Of a stretch of 64,000 nt of DNA, positions 54,996 through 63,950 are shown one piece after another. Every line of letters begins with the position of its first letter. Within the stretch, counting starts at the first letter, position 1. The translations under genes and the position numbers were made by a program. The DNA comes from Fimenecus sp052169395 (lineage in GTDB: Bacteria > Bacillota > Clostridia > Oscillospirales > Acutalibacteraceae). The notes below the pieces were generated by a model, which saw only the letters and a list, made by a program, of their open reading frames with translations, was not told the origin of the DNA and searched no databases. The stretch covers positions 310,001 through 374,000 of the forward strand of contig JBQNCN010000001.1 of the NCBI GenBank assembly GCA_052169395.1, read 5' to 3'.

Positions 54996-55811
54996 TTATC
55001 TCTTATTTAAATTTGACCCGTCGCTATAAAAATATCTTCCCTTTTTAACAAAAAATTGTTTGAGTCTTCTGTAAATTTTACGCGGCAAATGTCTTGAAAA
55101 AAAGGTCTGAATGCCAAGTTTAATTTCATAGCTCAATAAATTAACAGGTCTGTTTCCATTATATACACCAGGATTTTTCTTAAAATATCTTACAGCCTTA
55201 TGGAGCAACTTTCCCTTTCTCACAACATCAAGTATCTGAAACTCATCGTTTAAACTTACGACACAACGTGCATTATATTCCCGTGCTTTTTCAGAAAGAG
55301 AAACTTCAAACTGCCATGCATTCTGCGGTTCTCTTATCGTACTTTTTAAAAAGTCTTTTCTCCAAAGACAAGAATATAAATTAACACTGTAATCACATGA
55401 GGTATCTATACTGAAACAATTTTTAAGTCCCTCAAGTTCTTTATTTGTGGCTCTTTTAGGGTGCTTATAGAGACGAACATAATCCAGATTCTCTTGTTTC
55501 ATCATACTGATAAGGCTTAATATCTTATCAGTATCCACCTTTTTTATTAAAAAATAATCGTCAAAAGTTATAAAAACATATTCCGTTTTAACATAATCCA
55601 ATGCAACCAAAAGACGATCTGACCATTCAACATTTTCCCCGACAGAAATAATATTCACATTATCATATTCTTTTTGCGTAGGTAAGTCGGTAACTATATA
55701 TGTTTTCATATCTCTGTCATGCCAGTTTTTCTCAAGGAGCTTTATATTTCCATCCCATAAATCTGAAAATTTATCACAGGATAATATAAGCAAGGTTATA
55801 TCTTTATTCAT
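54996..55811 (-). CDS. Putative glycosyltransferase, GT-A-like
   Basis: The 271-residue protein begins ITLLILSCDKFSDLWDGNIKLL and has EYVFITFDDYFLIKKVD near 90, where the two Asp could bind a metal and a sugar nucleotide. CLWRKDFLKSTI and QNAWQFEVSLSEKA follow in the middle. It resembles small glycosyltransferases of capsule loci without a firm family. It lies between two glycosyltransferase genes on the same strand. Confidence 0.65.
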   Translation of the reverse strand: MNKDITLLILSCDKFSDLWDGNIKLLEKNWHDRDMKTYIVTDLPTQKEYDNVNIISVGENVEWSDRLLVALDYVKTEYVFITFDDYFLIKKVDTDKILSLISMMKQENLDYVRLYKHPKRATNKELEGLKNCFSIDTSCDYSVNLYSCLWRKDFLKSTIREPQNAWQFEVSLSEKAREYNARCVVSLNDEFQILDVVRKGKLLHKAVRYFKKNPGVYNGNRPVNLLSYEIKLGIQTFFSRHLPRKIYRRLKQFFVKKGRYFYSDGSNLNKR

Positions 55812-55814
55812 TAT

Positions 55815-57119
55815 TCATCTTCTCTTATTTTCTAAAACTACTTTTTCAATAAGCTTTTCAACAATTTTACAGCTCACTTCTTTATTATGATTATTTTCAT
55901 AAATTTCAGCTGCACTATCATAAAGTCTTTTTTGTAAAGACTTATCAAAAATTAAAGTTTCAAGACTTTTTTTCAAATTTTCTCTCTCCGTGCAAACTAC
56001 AGAAGAATTTGTAGAGTCCATGTATTCTATAATTCCGCTTTCCATTGAACCGTAAACAAAAATATTTGTTCCGCTTGCGAGAGAATCCGCCGCCTTTGTA
56101 GAAAGAGAATATCGTGAAAGATTTATATCTTTTTTCTTAAAACCCTCAACAATAACGGTAATATCACTCTCCAACATTCTGTGCTTTACCTGTTCATAAG
56201 GAATTGAGCCTAAAAAACTCACATTTTTATTATTTTCAAATATTTTAAAATATTTTTTATCAGGCTCATTTGAATATACTTCAAGAATATAATTTTTGTT
56301 TATCTCTCCTAAAGCATAACCTATTTCATTAAGCGATTTATTTCTACCCATTTGTATATTTCCAAAATATGATATGACGGGATGCACCGTATTTACAGGC
56401 ATAAATCTTTTACGTGCCGTTTCTGATGAAAGATAAACGGTTTCACCGTTTAAGCCAAATTCAGAATTGTACTTATTTTTTATCTTATCACTTATAAAAA
56501 TGGCACTGCCAAATACAGAAAAAATTTTATCAACAAGTCTTCTATATGTATATTTATAAATATAATATAAGGGATTTATTGTTTTTTCAACATTAAAATA
56601 ATAATCATCACCAATACAGGAAACTATGGGAATATTATATTTTTTTGCAATATACAAGGCAATTTTAAGGATAAAATAATCATTTGAAAATGCAAGAAAT
56701 ACACATTCAGGCTTAAATTCATCCAACCATAAGTCAAACTTTTCAGTACACCAAAAAGATTTTTTCCATAAAATCCCACGCAATAAATGTGTAAAAGGAG
56801 AATGCCTGCGTCCAAGTTTATAAATATTCTCTGCAACACTGCTGTTCAATTCCAAATCAGTGCTGCACCACTCTGATTTTAAATCAACATCATAAAATAT
56901 TTTACCCGTTTCAAGCTTTTTCCCAAGCCATCGCTTAAGCATTCTTTGATCGGTTATTTGATAAAAGCTTCCGCAATGCCCTTTACACGGTTCTTTTGTA
57001 TTTGAAAACACCTGAATAATATTTTCCTTTTCCCAATTATGAAAATACGCATCAAACGCTCTTGAAGTTGATTTTTTATTATATGGAACTGTACCTACAA
57101 TCACCACTCTGCGATGCAA
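55815..57119 (-). CDS. Glycosyltransferase, GT-B-like
   Basis: The 434-residue protein has RRVVIVGTVPYNKKSTSRAF at the start. VISYFGNIQMGRNKSLNEIG near 240, NVSFLGSIPYEQVKHRM near 290 and AADSLASGTNIFVYG near 340 are typical of the C-terminal nucleotide-sugar domain. It starts with TTG after GAGGGTG. Sugar specificity is unknown. Confidence 0.75.
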   Translation of the reverse strand: MHRRVVIVGTVPYNKKSTSRAFDAYFHNWEKENIIQVFSNTKEPCKGHCGSFYQITDQRMLKRWLGKKLETGKIFYDVDLKSEWCSTDLELNSSVAENIYKLGRRHSPFTHLLRGILWKKSFWCTEKFDLWLDEFKPECVFLAFSNDYFILKIALYIAKKYNIPIVSCIGDDYYFNVEKTINPLYYIYKYTYRRLVDKIFSVFGSAIFISDKIKNKYNSEFGLNGETVYLSSETARKRFMPVNTVHPVISYFGNIQMGRNKSLNEIGYALGEINKNYILEVYSNEPDKKYFKIFENNKNVSFLGSIPYEQVKHRMLESDITVIVEGFKKKDINLSRYSLSTKAADSLASGTNIFVYGSMESGIIEYMDSTNSSVVCTERENLKKSLETLIFDKSLQKRLYDSAAEIYENNHNKEVSCKIVEKLIEKVVLENKRR

Positions 57120-57137
57120 AAATTCACCCTCTAAAAC

Positions 57138-57350
57138 TTATTTTTTTGCCCAAAGAAAATTTTTTAATATACAATTAGTATTGAGCAGTTCTATTATAAT
57201 CAAGCAAAGTGTCACAGTTATTAAATAATTTCCTGAAACTGTTAAAATACCTATGGCACTTTTAAAACTTATATCACAATTTGATTTTAAAAGATTTAAT
57301 AAAAATCCATGAAGCAAATAAATTTCCAAACTGTTTTTTCCTATAAACAA
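57138..57350 (-). pseudogene. Remnant of an acyltransferase-3 gene (C-terminal part only)
   Basis: About 70 codons read FIGKNSLEIYLLHGFLLNLL and end in FLWAKK. The complete acyltransferase directly upstream has GTNSMAIYLVHYLLLNLI and ends FFYGKK, so the fragment matches its last 70 residues. The reading frame stays open for about 20 codons further upstream, inside the end of the intact gene in another frame. No ribosome site or ATG is present. It looks like what is left after duplication or recombination between acyltransferase genes. Confidence 0.7.
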
Positions 57351-57364
57351 AATAAAATCAGAAA

Positions 57365-58399
57365 CTATTTTTTCCCATAAAAAAATATGCTCATAATCCG
57401 ATTTTTCAATAAAATCTCTGTTATTATTAACGAAAGACTTGCAGTTACCGTAAAATTCAAAAGAATGGTAATTTTACCCATCGGCATCATGAACTGTGGA
57501 ACATCCTGAAGCTTTATCAGATTCAGCAGAAGATAATGCACAAGATATATTGCCATTGAATTTGTTCCTATGCGCTCTATCCCCCACATAATTTTTGAGG
57601 TATATGGAACATTCAAAAAACCTTTTAACAATCCGCTGACTGACACACAACCTGCAACAGAAATACCAGCTCTCAAAATAATTTTATAGCCTGTATCCGC
57701 CATACTGTATAAATTAAAATTAAATACCGCATAAATCCAAATTGCAAAACAAACAGTAACAATAACATCATAAATCAGTTTGAAATTTTTTAAGGATGAC
57801 AATTTATCATAATACTGCCCATATAGATAACCCACAAAATAAAAAGGCATATAATAAAGAGTTAATTTTATGGCAAAAAAATTCATTCCCATAAATTTTC
57901 CAATTAAAATCAAAACACCCATACCCATAAAATAAAAAACACAAACGGAAAGTTGTTTTAATTTTTCATTTTTAAATATTTTTTCACTGAAAAATAATGA
58001 CACACCAAAAATAATGCTTATAGTCCAAATTGTTATTAAAAACCAATAGCCCGAATCCATATGCCATAACAACCATTTTACATTTAAAAATGATTTCTGT
58101 TTAAATATAAATCCTCTAATAACAAAGCTCCATACAATCCACGGCAACATATAACTTATAGTTCTGCGTTTTACATAATTCAAAAAAGTCGAAGCCGTTA
58201 TCAAACTTCGACTATACCTGCTGACATAACCACTTATTAAAATAAAAAGAGGCATCTGAAGAGACCATACGATATTAAAAAGCACACTGTTTTCGGAGTC
58301 TTTAGTGCTGCCGGTCATAGTATGTCCCAAAACAACAAGAAGCATTGCTATACCACGCAATATATCAACATATTGATTTCTGCCTTTTATAGTTTTCAT
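57365..58399 (-). CDS. Acyltransferase family 3 (membrane O-acetyltransferase type)
   Basis: This 344-residue protein has about ten helices. RNQYVDILRGIAMLLVVLGHTM at the N-terminus (split when quoted here) carries the Arg-x10-His pattern of family 3. MPLFILISGYVSR near 50 and GTNSMAIYLVHYLLL near 285 complete it. Such enzymes add acetyl or other acyl groups to polysaccharides. It lies between the FrhB-like gene and the acyltransferase remnant. AAGGA precedes the ATG. Confidence 0.88.
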   Translation of the reverse strand: MKTIKGRNQYVDILRGIAMLLVVLGHTMTGSTKDSENSVLFNIVWSLQMPLFILISGYVSRYSRSLITASTFLNYVKRRTISYMLPWIVWSFVIRGFIFKQKSFLNVKWLLWHMDSGYWFLITIWTISIIFGVSLFFSEKIFKNEKLKQLSVCVFYFMGMGVLILIGKFMGMNFFAIKLTLYYMPFYFVGYLYGQYYDKLSSLKNFKLIYDVIVTVCFAIWIYAVFNFNLYSMADTGYKIILRAGISVAGCVSVSGLLKGFLNVPYTSKIMWGIERIGTNSMAIYLVHYLLLNLIKLQDVPQFMMPMGKITILLNFTVTASLSLIITEILLKNRIMSIFFYGKK

Positions 58400-58455
58400 A
58401 TGTTAAATATCCTTACATTATTTTTATATTCAGTCAAAACAAGTGATTTAAACAC

Positions 58456-59655
58456 TTATTTAAATTTATGAAGTATCCGTTTAACCTTTATCGGTAATTT
58501 TTCCCATATAATGTATATAATTCTCTTTGCTCCGATATATTTTTTATAAAGTTCTTCAATCGAATTATAACCGCTTTTATTATATGCAGAAATGAGTTCT
58601 TCCCTGTGCTCATTCATTTTACTCGGGTGCGAAAGTTGTGCATTATGATTTTTTATTCTGTTAAATTCAGTATTTATTACTTTAACATCATTTTTTATAT
58701 TATCAAATAAAAATTCACCGTTTTTTGAATTAACTATAACACAGGAAATACCTTTATAAAGATCAAAACCATCTTTTTTTAAAATTTCAGGATGTTCTTT
58801 TTCAATTCCCCAATAATCTCCTATGGTTATATCTCCAACTCGTTTTTCACAAGCATATTTACAGGAATAACAGCACTGCCTGTATGTTAAGCCGTTTAAA
58901 AACGACCAATAATATGAAGAACATCTCGCAAATCCGTTTTTTTTGCCTATATCGTCTTTATTAATATAATCTTGATAATAATAATAATAAAAGTAGCTCC
59001 ACCCTTTACTTTTATCTCTGGCGCAAAAAGAAATTATTTTTTTATTGATTTTACTTTCTTCATTTTTTATATATTCATTAAATAACTTTTGGCTCGGAAC
59101 ACCATGGCAAATAATATCAACTGTATATAAATTATCATAATTTTTACCCAAGAAATATTTAAGTCCGTCAATCTGGCATGGAGTTCCGGAATATAAAACT
59201 TTTAAGCCGTTCTTTAAATCAATTTCGGCATCTCTATAAGTTTTGCTTATATCACTTTGTAAATATTTTGACCCTTGGAGCTTTTCTATATCATTTTTAT
59301 CTGAAATACGAATATGCTTTACCTGCAAATTATCCGACATTGCGGCACCGTAAACAATTCCGCCCCACTCTAAAATTTTTTTTGCAAAAACGGTAAAAGC
59401 TCCGCCGCTTGTACTTTTAAGCAGAGACTCTTCATCTTTATTTACAGCAGCGTAGGCATTCTGTATAGGCGATGCATTAAGTTGTTTTTCTATTGGACAC
59501 ACCCTATCACATAAACCGCAACCAATACAACTTGTAACATCAATTTGAGGATAATTAAAGCCTAAATTTCCTTTAACCCATGAAATGCATTGAACCGGAC
59601 ATCTATAAACGCAAGCTCCACAGCCCGTACATTTCTCAAAATCTATATTCAGCAT
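58456..59655 (-). CDS. FrhB-family iron-sulphur protein of the polysaccharide locus
   Basis: The 399-residue protein starts with two 4Fe-4S motifs, CTGCGACVYRCPVQC near 9 and CIGCGLCDRVCP near 41. The coenzyme F420 hydrogenase beta-like domain follows: STSGGAFTVFAKKI near 80, YSGTPCQIDGLKYFL near 155 and a late Cys cluster CCYSCKYACEKRVGDITIGD near 260. Homologues are often next to pyruvyl transferases in capsule loci; a redox role there is inferred. It overlaps the pyruvyl transferase gene by 7 bases. Confidence 0.85.
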   Translation of the reverse strand: MLNIDFEKCTGCGACVYRCPVQCISWVKGNLGFNYPQIDVTSCIGCGLCDRVCPIEKQLNASPIQNAYAAVNKDEESLLKSTSGGAFTVFAKKILEWGGIVYGAAMSDNLQVKHIRISDKNDIEKLQGSKYLQSDISKTYRDAEIDLKNGLKVLYSGTPCQIDGLKYFLGKNYDNLYTVDIICHGVPSQKLFNEYIKNEESKINKKIISFCARDKSKGWSYFYYYYYQDYINKDDIGKKNGFARCSSYYWSFLNGLTYRQCCYSCKYACEKRVGDITIGDYWGIEKEHPEILKKDGFDLYKGISCVIVNSKNGEFLFDNIKNDVKVINTEFNRIKNHNAQLSHPSKMNEHREELISAYNKSGYNSIEELYKKYIGAKRIIYIIWEKLPIKVKRILHKFK

Positions 59656-60740
59656 AACTTATTGCTTTCTTTCAATGCATTTTCAATAAATTTCATTGAT
59701 ATATTTCTCTTCTGCTGAATTATCCCGTTAATATCGGAATAATCAATATGTTTATCTGCAATTTTCTCAAGTTCTGAAAATTCTTCAATGATATGAGCGG
59801 ATAAATTATATTCCGACATTAAAAATTCAAGTTTATTCCGATTCTCTCTTAATTTAACAACAAATTGTGTATTACAGATAATAGACAATACCGCACCGTG
59901 AAAAGTATCTGTAATAACAAGTTTTGATTTTTTTATCCACCCTAATAATTCCATCGGAGAAACATTTATATTTTTGCACCATTTATGATAGTATCCGACT
60001 GAAAAAATCTTCATATTTCTTTTTTCAGCGTATTTCTTTATATAATCATATTCTTCAAAAAAATTCATATTTTTATCGTATGAATAAATTAGAATATAGT
60101 TTTCTTCAGACGGTGTATATAATTCCATCTCTTTTTTATAACCATATAAAATTACAGGATCACAAACAAGATAAGGCTCATGTTCCGTTATTTTATAAAC
60201 CGTATCAAAAGAATTTTTATCTCTAACTGAAATCATTGACATCTTATTCAATCCGTCAGATATAATATTATATTTATTGCTTTTAACAATATCTTCATAA
60301 ACAGTTGGACCGAAAGATGCCGCATAACTTATTACATTTTTTACAGAAAGTCCGTATCCGTAAAGAAACGGATTAAACCCTATCTCAAGGCTGAAAACCT
60401 CATCGCTTCCTATAATTGCCAAATCACCAGAAAAACAATCAAAATTATCTCCCATAGGCAAATTTTCATTACGAAATTTATTCAACACATTACGTTTTTT
60501 TATGTTATAAACAATATTTCCAAAGCCTTTTTCAAACAAATATTTCACATAAAAAGATATACTTCCTATTGCAACCTTATATTTATTCGCCTGCTTTGAA
60601 GAAATATTTGAATAGTCTCTTTCAAATTTAAGAAAAAAACAGTTATGCCCTTGCTTCGCAATAATATTTTTCAATGCATTAGCTTGAAGCAAGGCGCCGT
60701 GGTTATGCACACCATAGTAAGTAAGTATTCCTATATCCAT
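59649..60740 (-). CDS. Polysaccharide pyruvyl transferase family protein
   Basis: The 363-residue protein has DIGILTYYGVHNHGALLQANAL at the start (quoted in part), AIIGSDEVFSLEIGFNP near 110, VISYAASFGPTVYED near 135, and KLVITDTFHGAVLSIICN near 275. The family adds ketal-linked pyruvate to a sugar, from phosphoenolpyruvate. The ATG at 60740 follows AAAGGTGAT; a GTG 12 bases upstream overlaps it. It sits with the FrhB-like gene. Confidence 0.88.
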   Translation of the reverse strand: MDIGILTYYGVHNHGALLQANALKNIIAKQGHNCFFLKFERDYSNISSKQANKYKVAIGSISFYVKYLFEKGFGNIVYNIKKRNVLNKFRNENLPMGDNFDCFSGDLAIIGSDEVFSLEIGFNPFLYGYGLSVKNVISYAASFGPTVYEDIVKSNKYNIISDGLNKMSMISVRDKNSFDTVYKITEHEPYLVCDPVILYGYKKEMELYTPSEENYILIYSYDKNMNFFEEYDYIKKYAEKRNMKIFSVGYYHKWCKNINVSPMELLGWIKKSKLVITDTFHGAVLSIICNTQFVVKLRENRNKLEFLMSEYNLSAHIIEEFSELEKIADKHIDYSDINGIIQQKRNISMKFIENALKESNKLC

Positions 60741-60748
60741 ATGCTTTA

Positions 60749-61603
60749 TCACCTTTTTTCTCTTAACGCCGTCTTAAAAACCATTTTTCTAATAACATTC
60801 GGCAACAAAGAAGATATTGTTCTTATTAAAATTCCTTTTATAAATTGTAATTTATTTATAAATAACGACTCATTCATATATTTCAGCAATCTGATTTGAC
60901 TTTTTATATACTTATATCCGGAACGACGCTTATACATACCTGCACCTGCTCTCATCCATAAAATAGGCTCCTGTACATTATATCCTATTGCTCCATTTTG
61001 AAGCATCCTTATCCATAAATAATAATCTTCCAACAAAAAAAAGTCCAAATATCCACCAGCTTTTTCTACTGCACTTTTTTTATACATTACGCACGGGTGG
61101 TTAAATGGATTTCTCATCTTTGCAAACTCCATTATGTCATTATGTTTTTCCGGTAAAATCCGCTTTACATTTGAGTCTTCTTTTTTTACAGTAAATTCTT
61201 CAACCGTTCCGGAACAAATATCCACTTCAGAATATTTATCAAAAATTTCAAGTTGCTTTTCACAACGGTCTTTACGACTTATATCATCGCTGTCCATTCT
61301 GGCAACCAATTCATTTTTACAATATTTTATTCCTATATTTAAAGCTCTTCCCAAACCCGAATTTTTTTCAAGTCTGACAACATTAAAAACATCATTATAC
61401 ATTATGAGTATTTTATCAATTACAGCATTTAATTCGGGTGTCAATTCGCCATCACACACCAAAACAAAATCATCCGTAGGCACAGACTGATTAAATATAC
61501 TTTCTATTGCCGAATAAAAAAAATCCGCATTTTCTTTTTTATAAACGCTCATTAAAACAGAATATTTTCTGCGATTGCGATATTGTTCAACTTTTGTAGT
61601 CAT
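60749..61603 (-). CDS. Glycosyltransferase family 2
   Basis: The 284-residue GT-A protein has YSVLMSVYKKENADFFYSAI at the start and FVLVCDGELTPELN near 47. NSGLGRALNIGIKYCKNELVARMDSDDIS near 80 (quoted in part) includes the DxD. FLLEDYYLWIRMLQNGA near 190 follows. It adds an early sugar of the repeat unit, by its position after the initiating transferase. The donor is unknown. The ribosome site is weak. Confidence 0.87.
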   Translation of the reverse strand: MTTKVEQYRNRRKYSVLMSVYKKENADFFYSAIESIFNQSVPTDDFVLVCDGELTPELNAVIDKILIMYNDVFNVVRLEKNSGLGRALNIGIKYCKNELVARMDSDDISRKDRCEKQLEIFDKYSEVDICSGTVEEFTVKKEDSNVKRILPEKHNDIMEFAKMRNPFNHPCVMYKKSAVEKAGGYLDFFLLEDYYLWIRMLQNGAIGYNVQEPILWMRAGAGMYKRRSGYKYIKSQIRLLKYMNESLFINKLQFIKGILIRTISSLLPNVIRKMVFKTALREKR

Positions 61604-61623
61604 AATATTTTCTATTTAGTTTT

Positions 61624-62991
61624 TTAATCGCTTATTTTTGTATTCTCTTCCACACCTTCAGTACTTTCAGACATAAAGAGAATTTTTACGGTAGCAAACA
61701 TAATTGCAAGATCCTGTGCTATACTTGGATTTGCAATATACATAAGATCCATCTGAAGCTTATCATACGGTGATGTATTATATTTACCATACACCTGCGC
61801 ATAACCCGTAAGGCCGCATTTTGCCTGAAGTCTTAATTTAAATTCAGGAAGGTTCTCTTCATACTTTGCGGCAATTTCAGGTCTTTCAGGTCTCGGCCCG
61901 ACAATAGACATATCTCCAGCTAAAATATTAAAAAGTTGAGGAAGCTCATCAAGTCTTACCTTTCTTATTATTCTTCCGGTTCGTGTTATACGTTCATCCT
62001 TATCTCCTGATGAAAGCTTTGCAACACCGTTTTTTTCAGCATCAACACACATACTGCGAAACTTTATTATGGTAAATTCTCTGCCATCTTTAGTGAGTCT
62101 TCTTTGTCTATAAATAACAGGTCCTTTATCTTCAATTTTAATACAGATTGCAGTTATAAGCATAAAAGGTGCGGTTAATATTATACCGATAAAAGAAAAG
62201 ATAATATCACACATTCTTTTAGCAATTAAAAACTCCGGTTTAGGATTATATCGTCTTAAAGTAAGTATCGGCAAATGAAACATATGCATTTTTTCCGCAC
62301 CACTCATAAGCACATCTCCGATACGAGGCTTTATATAAGCAGTTATATCATGTTCAACACAATACTTTGCAATGATATTTCTATCCTTGCTGTGTATTCC
62401 GCTTAAAAACACCACTTCAACACCGTCCAAAACGGTTAAATCTTTAAGGCATTCATCAATTTTATAATCGGCAATCACTTTAAATTTCTTTGAAAGACCA
62501 TATTCATTTATAAGTTCTGTGAATCCTTTGCGCATATCCCAAACAATAACCGATTTTTTAGGAGGATATACCTTAAAATACCAATTATGTGTAGTCACAC
62601 TCCACAAGACAGCTACACAAAGCTGAATAGTTATAAGCGCCGCAAAAACAAATATATTAGGTAAACGACGCATTAGAAGCCAAGTTATTATATACATAAA
62701 AAAATCGGAAAATGCAAGTGCCAAAGCCTGACTGTAAGCAACCTCCGAAATTCGTTGATAGGAAATATTAAATGCATTATAGTTACGGCCAAATACATAA
62801 TAAAGAATCAAAAACAGTGAAACAACAAACCAGTTTCCTTTTCTGAAAAACGGAAGCGCTATAACATCGGCAAGAAAAGAATACCACAAAAAAGCGAATG
62901 AAGCTGTCATTAAAATTAAATTAACAAGCTTTATGCTTCTAAGCAAAAGCCTATTTTTAAATCTTTCATCTGAATATTTATTCAGTTTCAT
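61624..62991 (-). CDS. Polyprenyl-phosphate sugar transferase, first gene of the polysaccharide locus
   Basis: This 455-residue protein has four to five N-terminal helices, a nucleotide-fold middle part and a catalytic domain with AKRMCDIIFSFIGI near 258. IIKFRSM near 300, RKVRLDELPQLFNIL near 345 and VGPRPERPE follow. It starts the repeat unit on undecaprenyl phosphate. A paralogue lies at 3104-4504. AAAGGGA precedes the ATG, and fmt ends only 29 bases upstream with no terminator seen. Confidence 0.92.
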   Translation of the reverse strand: MKLNKYSDERFKNRLLLRSIKLVNLILMTASFAFLWYSFLADVIALPFFRKGNWFVVSLFLILYYVFGRNYNAFNISYQRISEVAYSQALALAFSDFFMYIITWLLMRRLPNIFVFAALITIQLCVAVLWSVTTHNWYFKVYPPKKSVIVWDMRKGFTELINEYGLSKKFKVIADYKIDECLKDLTVLDGVEVVFLSGIHSKDRNIIAKYCVEHDITAYIKPRIGDVLMSGAEKMHMFHLPILTLRRYNPKPEFLIAKRMCDIIFSFIGIILTAPFMLITAICIKIEDKGPVIYRQRRLTKDGREFTIIKFRSMCVDAEKNGVAKLSSGDKDERITRTGRIIRKVRLDELPQLFNILAGDMSIVGPRPERPEIAAKYEENLPEFKLRLQAKCGLTGYAQVYGKYNTSPYDKLQMDLMYIANPSIAQDLAIMFATVKILFMSESTEGVEENTKISD

Positions 62992-63020
62992 TCGATATTC
63001 CCTTTACTTTTATAAATTAT

Positions 63021-63950
63021 TTAATCAAATACAGCACCGCTTTTTAATTTATTCCCTCTCAAAAAATCGGCGACCTTCATTCTTTTTTTTCCGGGAGCTT
63101 GAATTTCTATTATTTCAATAAATAATCCATCTCCACAAGCTACCTTAAATCTATTGTTTTCAATACATATAGTACCACATGAAAGTTTTGTTTTTTCTGA
63201 GGTTTTAAGCGTTTTATGTATTTTATACCTTATGCCTGAAAGTTCTGCAAAAGCGGATGGTGTAGGATTTAATCCTCTTACGAGATTATGAATTTTAAAT
63301 GACGGATTTGAAAAATCAAGCCGACACATATCCTTGTTTATCATATTGGCATAAGTACTTTCAGCATTATTTTGCGATATTTTTTGTATATTATTATTTA
63401 TTATACTATCTAATGTATCCAAAAGCAACTTAGCACCTATATAAGAAAGTCTTGAAAAAAGTTCTCCAGTCGTTTCATTTTCGCCTATTTCAGTGGTTTC
63501 AGTTAAAAGTATATCACCAGTATCAAGACCCTCATCCATAAGCATTGATGTAATACCCGTACGCTTTTCTCCGTTAATTACAGCTCTCTGAACAGGTGCC
63601 GCACCGCGATATGCAGGAAGAACGGAGCCATGAATATTTATTGAATTATATTTTGGCAAAAAAAGAATTTCTTTTGGAAGAATCTTTCCAAAAGCAACGA
63701 CAACATTTATATCCGGATTCAATTCTTTTATAAAATTTAATGTTTCAGGTGCTTTCATATTGTCAGGTTCAAGAACTTTCAATCCAATTTCAAGTGCCTT
63801 TTTTTTAACAGGTGAAGGTGAAAGCTTTTGTCCTCTATTTTTTTTAGCATCAGGCTTTGTGATAACCCCTACAACTTCAAATCCGTTTTTTACAAGAATT
63901 TCAAGACATGGCACTGCAAAATCAGGGGTTCCAAAAAATAAAACTCTCAT
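63021..63950 (-). CDS. fmt: Methionyl-tRNA formyltransferase
   Basis: At 309 residues this is full-length Fmt, which formylates the initiator methionyl-tRNA. It begins RVLFFGTPDFAVPCLEIL and has NIHGSVLPAYRGAAPVQRAVI near 105 (folate-binding HGSLLP-type motif, with Val for Leu), MDEGLDTGDIL near 140 and the C-terminal NPTPSAFAEL. Its ATG overlaps the stop codon of the gene upstream (TGATG). Confidence 0.96.
   Translation of the reverse strand: MRVLFFGTPDFAVPCLEILVKNGFEVVGVITKPDAKKNRGQKLSPSPVKKKALEIGLKVLEPDNMKAPETLNFIKELNPDINVVVAFGKILPKEILFLPKYNSINIHGSVLPAYRGAAPVQRAVINGEKRTGITSMLMDEGLDTGDILLTETTEIGENETTGELFSRLSYIGAKLLLDTLDSIINNNIQKISQNNAESTYANMINKDMCRLDFSNPSFKIHNLVRGLNPTPSAFAELSGIRYKIHKTLKTSEKTKLSCGTICIENNRFKVACGDGLFIEIIEIQAPGKKRMKVADFLRGNKLKSGAVFD

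Noticed and set aside
57138..58399. A single frameshifted acyltransferase gene
   Set aside because: The upstream gene is complete with its own C-terminal motifs and stop; the fragment repeats those motifs, so it is a second copy and not a split gene.
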